From NCBI GenBank assembly GCA_021555105.2, contig CP134604.1:2046001-2110000 (forward strand): a DNA stretch of 64,000 bases, in the 5' to 3' direction. Below, piece after piece: positions 11,101 through 23,100 of the stretch. Each line of letters opens with the position of its first letter. The first letter of the stretch is position 1. The notes under the pieces were generated by a model. The model saw nothing but the letters and a program-made list of their open reading frames with translations, did not search any database and was not told the origin of the DNA. The position numbers and the translations under genes were made by a program. The DNA is from Thalassospiraceae bacterium LMO-JJ14. Lineage in GTDB: Bacteria > Pseudomonadota > Alphaproteobacteria > Rhodospirillales > Casp-alpha2.

Positions 11101-14100
11101 CAACAGCAGGTTGTCATCATTTTCGCCCTGGCCCAGATCGATGATCCGCATCCAGTTGTTGTCCGTGAAGGCGGCCGGATTGTAATAGACCCAGGCCTCC
11201 ATCGTATAAGCGCCGGATATGTTCTCCGACATCGGACCGATGTCGACGTAATCGTCGACACCGTCGAATTGCAGGGCTGATTGCGTCGGAGACACGGTGG
11301 CCTCTGTCGCCGCCGTGACGGTCAGTGTGATGGTCTCGTCATCCGTGCCGGACGTGGCACCCGTAGCACGGACGGAAAAGCTGTCAGAGCCGATGTAATT
11401 GGCATTCGGTGTATAGGTCCAGTCGCCGGTATCGGAATTCAGACTGACGGTGCCGTGATCCGGCTGATCTGTAACGGTAAATGTCGCATCGCCCGTAACG
11501 TCGGCGGTGGTCATGGTGCCGGAGAAGGTATCGGCGGTCGACAGGCTGACGGTGTTTCCTTCGATGCCAGGACGCGGATCGATGATTGTTGGATTGCCAT
11601 TGGCGGTACCGGTGTTGGTATTGGAGCTGCTGTCGGTAATCGAATTGGTGCCGTCGAATTCCTCAAAATTATAATTTAGTGTCAGGCCACTCTCATTGCC
11701 GGTCAGTGAGTGATTGTAATTGGCAGCAATCTCGGCTGCTGTACGCACATCGTTCCAGATGCGGAAGTCCGAGATCGCGGCATCTGTATCGGCGTTGGCG
11801 GTGTAGAGAGGATGGCCGATATAAGCACTTGTCGTTGTAATTTGCGACGCATCAAGTGTAACGGTGGCGCTGGCAAACTTTTCACCATTTATGTAGATCG
11901 TCGCGATATCGTTTGTGGAATCTATGGAAACGGCAACATGGGTCCATTCGCCGACGTTGATGGTTGGACCGACGACGGTTTGTTCGCCACCCGATCCGCT
12001 TGTGCTGATCGAGAATCGTGATTTCCCAGTATTATCCTGAATGACGAAGGCCATATAGTCATTAGGACTTGTCGTCGGGGATTCTCCGAAGTCGAAAAGC
12101 CGTTGGAAGTCTGCACCGCCACCCCATTTAACCCAGCTTTCAATTGTCATGTCGGCTGAATTTGTTGCGCTGCCGGGAATAGAAACATAATCGCCGGTGC
12201 CGTCGAGACTGATGGCGCTGACCGGCAGGTTGATGGAATTAATGCCGTCACTGACTTGAAGTGTGATGTCGCGGTTGTTGGACGTCCTGTCCTCAATAGT
12301 AACCCCGTCGGCGCTTTCCATAGTAAAGTAGGCGGCCAGGTTTGCTTCCGATTCGGAAAGCTGTTTGTCGTAGTGCGATGCGATTTCATCTGTCGTGCGA
12401 GCGTCCGACCAGATGCGAAGATCGTCCATCATTCCCTTGTAGGACGGGTTCGTACTGTAATTGTCATCGCCGATCAGTAAATCGACGGTACTGGCAAGTT
12501 GCGACTGAGTTAAAGTGGCCGTGCTGACGGGCGATCCGCTTGCCACGCCATCGACGTAAAGTTCAATTGTATTAGCCGTGTCATTGTAGACAGCCGCTAT
12601 GTGGTGCCATCCGCCGTCATCAACATTAGTTGTGTGTCCGACAGCGACAAACGAATCATTGTCACCTATATAGAAGATAGGTGTATTCCCATTGTCCTGA
12701 AGGCTGAGTTTCCAACCATTGTAGACGCTCGCATTCGGCTGGTTCATTTTATCCAGAATGCCTGCATGCGGGCCGTTGGTGTTGCCATTGACCCATAACT
12801 CGACAGTAAAGCCGCTCGACGTTGCATTGAGGGCGTTGGTATGCGCGATGGTGCCTGCCACGCTGGCACCATCCATTTGCAGGACGGCGCCGGCGATGTT
12901 CGGATCATGATCGGCGCTGACCGTAACGGTAATCGTCTCCTGATCGATAAAGCTGCCGTCGGTCGCCTGAAGCTGGAAGCTATCGGAGCCCGAGTAATTA
13001 GCCCCCGGGGTATATGTCCACTCGCCGGTCGATGAATTGATGCTGACCGTGCCGTGCTGGGCCGCCGTAGTAACGGAGTAACTCGCAGTACCGACGACAT
13101 CCGACGCCGTCATGGTGCCGGTGGTGGCGGTGTCTTCGTTTGTGACAATGCTGGAGGCGAGCAGATCGAGGCCGCCGTCCGAATAGCTCGGCCCCGCCGC
13201 ATCGTTCGGATGATTGGCGAGGGAATAGGTCGGGCTGTTCAGCGCCGTCCCGCTGTTCGATCCCGCGCTGTCATTGCCGGTACCGTCCTCGAACGTGTAG
13301 TTGGCGACCAGCGTGCCCGACTGGTTGCCGGTCAGCGTTGATTGGAAGTTGGCGGCGATTTGAGCCGCCGTACGCGCCGTGTTCCAGATCCGGACATCAT
13401 CGATATGACCGTTGAAGTACTGACCCGCCGTGCTGCCGCCAGCATTGATGGCATAACCGATGCCGAGATTGCCGCTGTCTTGCTTCGGTATTGCCGTCAC
13501 CGAAAGCGTATTTTCCAGTTGCCCGTCGAGGTAGATCGAAACCAGATCGTTTGTGTTATCGAAGACTGCGGCAAAGTGATGCCATGACCCGTCGTTGACT
13601 TTGATGTCGGTTTTGAGCGCCGTGCTACCACCCGCATCGTTGTTGAAGCGAAGTTCTGCATATCCGTTGGGGTCAACGTCTATACTGTATTGCATGCCGC
13701 CATCAAGACTATCGGCATTCTTGAACAGGATGCGCTGATAGTCGCCAGGGCTGGCTGAGGTCTTGAACCAGCTTTCAAGAGAGAACGAGCCCGTTGTGCC
13801 GAAGTTGAGCGACGCGTCATCGGATACGGTATATCCCTGATTGGTGCCGTTGAGCGTCGCGGCGACGGACGTCACCTGCAGGTCGTTGTTGTTCGACGTG
13901 ACATCGTTGACGGACGTGCCGTCGCGATCCTCGAACGTGTAATAGGCCTGTAGCCCGGTTTCGTTGCCTGCGAGTTTCTGTGTGTAGTTCTCGCGGACTT
14001 CCGTTGCTGTCCGCGCCGTCGACCACATTCGCACATCGGCAAGCCTGCCGTTGAACGCGCCAACCGTCGAATTAACCGGATTGTAGCCGCCGATGGCGAC

Positions 14101-17100
14101 CTCGCCGACCTGGATATCGTATGTCACGCTGTCGACGGACTTCACCAGTTCGCCATCAACATAGAGTTTTAGGATATCCGTACCGCCGTCGTAGACAACC
14201 GACGTATGGTGCCAGTTGCCGTCGTTGACGGTCAGATCGGCAGCGTTGATAAGCTCGCTACCCGGATTGGAGACGGCCAGCTTGCCGTTGCTCAGGTACA
14301 GTTTAAGTGAGCCGTTCGTGACTTCGCGACCGAGATCAAGAAGGCCGCCCGTGGTCGAAGTGGTCTTGAACCATGTTTCCATGGTGAAAGAACCCGTACC
14401 CACCTGCATGCCGGACGGTGTGGCTGTCAAAACGTCATCAACGCCATCGAAGACGGCCGAAACTGCGTTGACCTCGTTCGATGTGACATTGACTGCCTGT
14501 ACGTCGACGGTGATCTGTTCGGCATCGGTTTCGCCGCCGCCGGATGCGGTGACATAGAACTGCACCTGGCCGTTGAAATTGTCGACCGGCGTGAATGTCC
14601 AGCCGCCAGTGCTGTCGATATTGACCGTGCCCTTGTTGGCGATGGTCAGGGACGTGGTGGCGGAATGCGAGGCACTCGAATTCACACCGAAGGTTGCGGA
14701 TGTCGGCACGACATCGTTCGTGGTCATGGTGCCGCTGGCGGTGTGGTTTTCCTGTACGGCGACGCTCAGGCTATGGATAGCAGGCGTGCTATCGACGAAA
14801 GTCGGATCGTCCGTGCCGACCGTATTGCTGGCGCCGAGCATGGCGTTATTGTTGCCCGCCGTGTCCGTGACTGTTTGACCAGAGCTTTCGTTGAATTCGT
14901 AATGCGCGACCAAGGCACCACTGGCATCGCCGGCGATGGATTGGTCGTGATAATCCGCAATCTGCTGGTCGGTACGAACCGTGTTCCAGACCCGCACATC
15001 GGCAATGTCGCCAGTGAAGGTTCTGGTCAGGCTTGTGCCGTCGGTGTCGATCTGCGTGCCGATCTTGAACGTCGCATTGGTTGCGGTCGCGGCGCTGACC
15101 ACGTCGAGGGTATTACTGTAGGTGCCGGTGGAAACTGCTTCACCGTTGATGAAGACGGTATAGGTACGTTCGCTGACGTCGCGCGTGACTGCGACGTGGG
15201 CCCATTCGTTCGCAGAGAGCGTGGCGACAGTCGTGATACCGGGCTCGGAACTGCCGTTTTCATGGAACGCATTCAAGGTGCCGTCAGATTTCAGATTCAG
15301 ACCGAACAGGTACGTGTCGGCGGGGATGGCGTCGCCGTTCTTGCCGCCAAGCGAGATCAGCGCCTGTGTGCCGCTGATGGCATCCGGTTTGACCCAAAGC
15401 TCAACCGTCATGTCGCCGTCGAGTTGCAGTTCGTTGCCCGTGCCAGAACCTGCATTGATGAAATCGCTGCCGTCGAGCGATATGGCTTTTTGCGGCAGGT
15501 TGAGAACGTCCGCGCCGTTGGTCAGCGTGCCGGTCAGGTTGTTGCCGGAACGGTCGGTCACCGTCGTGCCGTTTGTGGTGTCGAACGTCCAGTTCCCGGC
15601 GAGGCCATCGCCGGTCGACACCAGCTGATCGTAGTTGGCCTGTATCTCGTCAGCTGTGCGCGCGTCGTTCCAGATGCGGACGTCGTCGATCATGCCGTTG
15701 ACGTAACGCCCGGCATCGTCGCGGCCGATGTAAAGCGGTCCATTGTTGACGCCATCGGTGGTGAAGGCCTGCGGGTCGCTGACCCGCTCGCCGTTCACAT
15801 AGAACGTCACGTTGGTGCCGTCGAAGGACGCGGCAACATGCGTCCATTCACCGGCCTGAACGATGCCATCGGATGTCTTTACTGTCGCCGACGCCTGCGA
15901 GAAAACCCCGATGTGCCCGTTCTCGACGAAGAGACGGTAGTTGACGTTGCCGCCGCTAGACTTGTCGATGATGTTCTGGAGCGCAGTCGTGCTCTCGAGG
16001 TTGATCCAGGTCTCCATCGTGAATGCGCCGGAGAGATCGAGCGCCGCGTTATCTGCCACCGTGACGTGGTCGTTCGTGCCGTCGACAACGAGTACACCGC
16101 CGTTCGTGACGGGGGAACGCTGCGCCGCGTCGGCGTTGATCGTGACGTTAATCGTCTCGCTGTCTGTGGTGCCGTTGGCGCCGGTCGCGGTCAGCACGAA
16201 GCTGGCCGAACCGTTGTAGTTTTCGTGCGGCGTGTAGGTCCAGCGGCCTGTGGACGTGTTCAGCGTTACTGTGCCGTGCGCGTTCGTGGCGTCGACGGCG
16301 AAGGTGGCGGAACCGTCGGCGCCGCCCGAGTTCATATTACCCTGAACGACCTCGTTTTCGTCGATCGTGATCGCGTTGGCGTAGATGTTTGGCGAAACAT
16401 CGACGCGATTGTAATCGCCGATCGCGGTGCCATCGTACGTGCCGGAATTCGCGGTGTTGGTGACGGTGCTGCCGGACGTTTCCTCGAACGTATAGTTCGC
16501 CAGTAGGTTTCCGTCCTGATTGCCGGTCAGGGCCGTGTTGTAGTTCGCCTGGATTTCCTCGCCGGTACGCACGCCGTCCCAGACCCGGACATTGTCGAGC
16601 TTGCCGTCGAAATAGTGGCCCGTCGACTGCGCCGGATCCGTCGTGGCGATGAACAGGCTCGCAGTGCCCAGAAAATCACCGTCAAACTGTTCCACTGCAA
16701 CCAGTTCGCCGTTCAGGTACAGGCGTGCGACATTGCTGTCGGCATCGTACGTGCCGGCCCAATGGTTCCAGACGTCTGTGCCGTCGCCGTTCGGGCCGGT
16801 CGTATCGGTGTAATCGATCCGGTAGTTGCCGGTGTTCTGATTGAAGCTGTAGCGGAACGTGTTGCTGTCCATGAAGCCGGCGTGGAAGAAGTGCTGGTTG
16901 CCGCTGGTACCGTCATTGCTGGTGAGCGCCAGATCAATGTTTGCGGTCGAGTCCCGATAGGCATCGAATTCCCAGCTAAACGATTTGTTGGCGAGATTGA
17001 TGCCGCTGGTAGAGACGTAATCGCTGCTGCCGTCGAATTCCATCGACGCACCGAGTGTGTTGTTGACGCGCGCGTTACCGGCAAGCGTCGCATCGTTGTT

Positions 17101-20100
17101 GTTCGACGTTGCGTCCTGCACCGTCGTACCGGTGGCGTCGTCGAAGTTCCAGTATCCGGCGAGGCCGTTTTCGGAACCTGACAGCTTCTGGTCGTAGTTT
17201 TCGCGGATTTCATCGGCGGTGCGCAGATCGTTCCAGACGCGCACGTCGTCGATCAGGCCTTCGAACTCCTCATCAATTGCCGGGCGGCCACCAATGGCGA
17301 AGGCGCCGGTGCCGGACGTGATGGAAGTCGGGATGAAGCCGTCCGTTTTGGTTGAAACCAGTTCGCCGTTCGCGAAAAGCTGAACCGTGCGTGCGCTGGC
17401 ATCGTAGGTGAGGGCCAGATGTGCCCAGGTATCAACCGATACGTCGTAACCGGTATCGGTCCAGTTCCAGGTTCCGCCCGGGCCATTGAAAGCAAACTGA
17501 ATGCTTCCGTCGGCAGCGCGGCTGAGCAGATACGCATTTTCTTTCCCCGCGATAACGCCGCCCAGGGGACTGGCGCTGCCGGGGCCTTGCGGATTGATCC
17601 ACGCTTCGATTGTCAGGTCGCCCGTGATGTCGAGGGCATTCACATCGCCGACGTAGGCCCATGAATTATTGCCGTCCACTTGAAGCACGCCGTCGTGCGC
17701 TTCGAAGTTGGTATCGGATTTGATGGTGATGGTGATGATTTCGTCATCGGAGAAGTTGACGCTGTTATGTGTCGAGGCTGCCCGCAGGGTGAAGCTGTCC
17801 GAGCCGTAATAGCCGTCGGCCGGATCGTAGGACCACGCGCCGGTCGAGCCGTTGATCGTGACGCTGCCGCCGTTTGCCGTCGTTAAGGTCGTCGTGCCGC
17901 CGACGATGGAGTAGGCGGGTGTGCCCGGTACGTCGATGCCGGTCATGGAACCGGCGGCAACTTCGCTAGACTGAATTTCAATGGCATTGCCGTGCACGGA
18001 AGGCTCGGACCCGCTGGCCGGGTCGACGATGTTGGCCCCACCCGTCAGCGTGCCGTTATTGTCGCCGGCGATGTCCTGAACCACGTTGCCGTCAGTGTCG
18101 TCGTCGAAGCGATAGTACGCCTGCAGATTGGTCTCGTTGCCTGCCAATTGCTGGTCGTAGTTGTCGCGGACTTCCTCTGCCGTGCGAATAACATTCCATA
18201 TCCGGACTTCCTCGATCTGCCCTTCAACGTAATCGGAATGAACGGGACGGGCGCCTATGGTCAGCGGATTGCTCGTGGTGTAAATGGTCGTCGGAATGTT
18301 GGCATGGGTCATCTCACTTACAAGGTCGCCGTCGGCGTACAGTTCAATCCGTCCTGCGCTTTCGTCATAGGTCAGCGAAAGATGCGTCCAGGTATTGAGT
18401 GCCAAATCATATCCAGTATCGACCCAACTGAACGCATTTGAGGCGCTGGCGATGGCGACGTTAATACTGCCGTCTGCAAAACGGCCAAGGGCGAACTGCC
18501 CTTCCTTGGCGATGATTGGGCCGCCGGTCGTATTGCCCAGATTGCCGGTGCCGGAAATATTGACCCAGGTTTCGACCGTGAAATCGCCGTCCAGGGCGTT
18601 TTGGGTTGCGTGTGCGACCGTGACGTAATCGTTGGTGCCGTCGAGGCTGAGCGCGCCATCGGAGATTTGCACCGCATTGCCGTCGTCAACGCTGTTGATG
18701 GTGACGGTGATTTGCTGGTCGTCGTTGAAGACGGTCCCGTCTGAATCGGTACCGGAGACGCGCAGCGTAAAGGTGTCGGTGCCGTAATAATTTTCAACTG
18801 GCTTGTAGGACCAGGTGCCGTCCGTGTTCATGGTAACGGTGCCGTGTTGGCCGTTCGTCTGTGCGGAATAGGTCGCCGTGCCCGGTACGTCATTGGCCAG
18901 CATGTGGCCGGTCGCGACCTCATCTTCCTGAATGACCAGCGTCGTCGCGGTGGTGTCGTTATCAAGATCGATCCACGTCGCGCCGGAAACCGTCGCATCA
19001 GGCGCCTGTGTGCCACCTGTGGCGTCGTTGGCAGCGGTCGAGCCCGTGCCTTCGGCAAAGTCGTAATAGCCGACCAAGCCGCTGGTGGCGGGATCGATCT
19101 CGTTGCCGAACTGGTCGGCAACCTGCTCGTCGGTGAGTTTGGTGTTGTAGATCTGGACCGGGCCGACTTCGCCTTTCCAAGGGGTCCAGTACGCATCCGG
19201 ACTGTCACCGATCTGCAGGTCTTGTCCGCCCCAGTTCCACGCGGCAGACGATTGTACAGAACCGACGAGCTGTCCGTCGACGTAGACCTTGTTAAGACCG
19301 CCTGCAGCCTGATCGTATACGACCGTCACCTGGTGCCATGCGCCGTCAATGACGCCGGGGTTGGAGACACTGATCTCGGCGTTGAGGCTATCCGCGTCCT
19401 TGCCTTGAACAAGAACGTCGCCGTCCGGCTCGACGGCAATCAAAAGGCCGTTATAAGACGTTGTCGCGTCGTGACGACCCATGAGGATGGCGCCATTCGT
19501 CGGGTTGGCGCTCGTGTCCCACTTGAACCAGGTCGACCATGTACCCTGCGCGCTGTTCAGGCTGGTATCGTTAGCAATGGTGATGACGTCGTCGGTGCCG
19601 TCGAACGACAGTCCGCCCTTGAGATCGTCGATGACCTTGGCGCTGCCGTTGATCGTCAGGTCACGGTTATTGCCGGACTGATCCTGCACCGCTGTGGCCG
19701 ATGTCTGATCGTCGAACTTGTAATAGGCCTGGAGATTGGTCGTGCCGCTGGCGACCGGTTGGTCGATGCCGTCGCGGATCTGCTCCTGTGTCCGTGCCTC
19801 GGACCAGATCTTGACTTCGTCGAACAGCGCATTGGTCGGTTGCGATCCGCCGTCAAGATCAATACCAAGGCGCAGTGCCTGCGCGACATTAGTGAGTGTC
19901 ATGGTACTGTTGGCCTGTGACGCCACCAGTTCGCCGTTGACGTAGGCTTTGAGAGTGGACCCGTCGTGCGTGAAGGCGAGGTCATACCAGGTGTCGGTTT
20001 GTAGCGTGAAGTTGCTGCTCGCGGATGAGCCGGTGGACGCGTAGAAGTTCAGCTTCCCGCTGGAATCGACGTAGGGCACGTAGCGCGCGTTGCCGCCTGT

Positions 20101-23100
20101 TGTGTCGTAAATCGTCAGAATGCTCTGCGTGGCAGCAGGCAGTTCGGCGAAGTTGACCTTGAACTCGATCGTAACCTGATTTGAGATCGTGTTTGTGCCG
20201 ATCGATCCGCTGGCGTGCGCCCCGGACTCGCCTTCCGTGTGCAGCACGCCGTCGTTGATAACGATGGAGTTCTCGGCATCATTGTTGACGGTGACCGAGA
20301 TCGTCTCGCTGTCGAACGTCGAATTGTCGCCGCTGGCGGTCAGATTGAAGTTGTCCGTGCCGTACCAGTTGTTGGCAGGTTCGTAGGTCCATGCACCGGA
20401 CGACGTGTCGATGGTCACGGTGCCGCCGTTGGCGGTTTCGACTGAAACCCGGCCATCCGCATCCGCGGCGCTGGTCGTCTTGCCGGTGACGGAGACGGAG
20501 TAGGTGGGCGTGCCCGCGACGTCGTTGGCCGACATCTCACCCGAGAGAGTTGCGTTTTCTTGTATCTCGCCGGATGTGCCCTGAATGGTGGGCGCCGTCG
20601 CCACCAGGGTCGCGTCCGTTCCCGCGTTATCGACAATGGCGAGATCAAGTGTGCCCGAAGTATCCAGGAGGTTGCTCGAAACGACTTCATCCAGAGGATA
20701 ATGCGCGATCAGCTTGCCGCCCTCGTTGCCGGTGTAATTCTTATCGACGTTGTCGGCGACTTCGGCGACGGTCCGGGCGACGTTCCAAATACGGACGTCG
20801 GAAATCTGACCGGTGAAATCATTGCCGCCACCGAGGCCAGTGCCGATGCGGAAAATGCCGCTTGAAAGGTCGAAAGCGGCAAGCGTTGTTACGCCGACCA
20901 CTTCGCCATCGACAAAAAGCCGGGTGATCCCCGTCGAGTTATCGTACGAAACGGCGAAATGATGCCAAAGCCCGTCATTGACCGCGGTCGTGCCCTTCAC
21001 ATCGGCAGCGTTGTCACCGGTCGACCGGTTGAACCCGAGGCTTCCGTCACTTTCAATTCGAAGCGCCGTGCCATTGCTGGTCGTCGAATTGCCCGAGTTT
21101 TCACCGATGCTCATCATTGTTTGCACGCCGGCTGCATCGGTTCTCACCCGCATTTCGTAGGTAAAGCTGCCGGAGCCGGTCAGGACGGAATCCCCGGCAA
21201 CCAAATCCTTCCGCAACGTGTCGTTGCTGCCGTCGAAGTTCACTGCGTGGAGCGGAATGGAAATGATCTTCGTATCGCCGGCCAGTGTCCCGTCAAGCGC
21301 ACTACCGGTCGCCGTCGCCTTGTTGTCGAGAGTGCTGCCGTCCGGATCATCGTCGAAGCGGTAATAGAGCGTTAGGTTATTCTCGTTACCGGCAAGCTGT
21401 TTCTGGTAATTGGCGGAGATTTCGTCGGCGGTGCGGGCATCGGACCAGATGCGGACCTCGTCGATCTCAAGAAGTTGGGTTTGGGAGTCGCTGCCGATAC
21501 GCGAAGCGTCTTCCGGTATCGTCAGCGAATAGGTTGTGGTTGTTTCCAACTGGCCGTTGACGTACAGCGAGATGTTGGTGCCGTCATACGTGACAGCGAC
21601 GTGGTTCCATGCCTGGTCGTTGACGGATGTCGTGCTGACGACGTCGGTCCCAGCATACGTATCGAACTTGAGTTTGCCGTCTTCTAAGAACAGGAACGCG
21701 CCTTCGCCGGCGGTATTGGAATCGCCGAGCATGATTAGGTCCATGCGACCGGCGGTCGTGTTGCCCGTCCGTATCCACGCTTCAGCCGTGAACGCATTGG
21801 ACCCGAACGCCAATTGGGATTTCGATCCCAGATCGACGTGGGCGGCGTTACCGTCCAGTTGCAGTATTCCATCCGGCATGCCGACCGAGTTCTCGTCTCC
21901 GGCACCGGCGACGTTTACCGTGATGGTCTCGGAATCGCTGCCTGACGTGGCGCCGGTGGCTTTGAGCGTAAAGCTGTCACTGCCGGCATAGTTCGTGGCC
22001 GGGGTGTAAGTCCACTCACCCGTGCTGGAATCGATCGTTACCGTGCCGCCTTTGGTCGTCGTGAAGCTGGTAACCGTCGTGGAGCCGTTGTCGATGCCGT
22101 ACGTCGTGGTGCCGACGACGGTGTTGTCGTGCACCATCTGGCCGGTCGCGGCCGTGTTCTCCGCCGTGTCGACGGTATTGCCGTAAATCTGCGGTGCGGC
22201 ATTCTCGGCAGGGTCGACGACCGTCGGTTCCGCACTGTCGCCAAGCGTGTCCGACGCGCCGAGGCTGCCGTCGTTGTCGTTGGAGGTCTGGTCCTGAACG
22301 GTGCCGTTCTGAACATCATCGAACTGGAAATAGGCCTGCAGATTGGTTTCCGAACCAGATAGCTGCTGGTCGTAGTTCTGACGAATATCCTCGGCGGACC
22401 GTGCTTCGGACCAGATACGTACTTCGTCCAGCTTACCGTCCAGATAGCGCCCCTGTGTATCCCGGCCGATCAGCAGCGGGCCATCGTTAACGGTGCCGAT
22501 TTCGCTCACCGTTGCCGCCCCGGCGAGTTCCCCGTTCACGTATATCTTCAGGCTGTTGGCAGCGGCGTCATAGGTATAGGCAACATGTGTCCATGAACCG
22601 GCGGAGACCGAAGCGCCGCTCGGCGCAACAACGCCGCTTTCGGGTGACCAGAACTGCAGTTGCCCTCCAGACTGGATGCTCAAGCGATAGTTGGTGTCGT
22701 CGCCCGAAGTCGTTCCCTTATCCAGGAGAGACTGTAAGTTCGTTGTGTTGTCGAGATTGACCCACATCTCGGCGGTGAAGCTGTCGCCGCCAGCAAAATC
22801 GAGCGAATTGCTGTCCGCCACCTGTACGTAGTCGTTACTGCCGTCGAAGTTTAGATGCTTGCCGGCGACTTGAACGTCCAGATCTGCATCGACGCTGAAG
22901 CTGAGCTGATGGACGTTGACCGCGCCATTGGTGTCGGTGACCTGCACCGTGATCGTGTCGCCGCCGTGATATCCGCTGGTCGGCGTGTAGGTCAGCGTGC
23001 TGTCCGTCGAATTATCCGTGAAGTTGCTGATCGCGCCGTGTTCCGGCTGATCGAGCAGCTTGAACGTGAACGGTCCCGTCAGGCCGGTCGTCGGCAGCGT

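Noticed and set aside
14665-16506. A 613-codon open frame on the plus strand opposite the giant LamG gene
   Set aside because: It is antisense to clear LamG repeats, its protein has Arg/Val-rich composition typical of reverse frames of GC-rich genes, and no domain is recognisable. The same holds for the 581-codon frame at 25078-26823.
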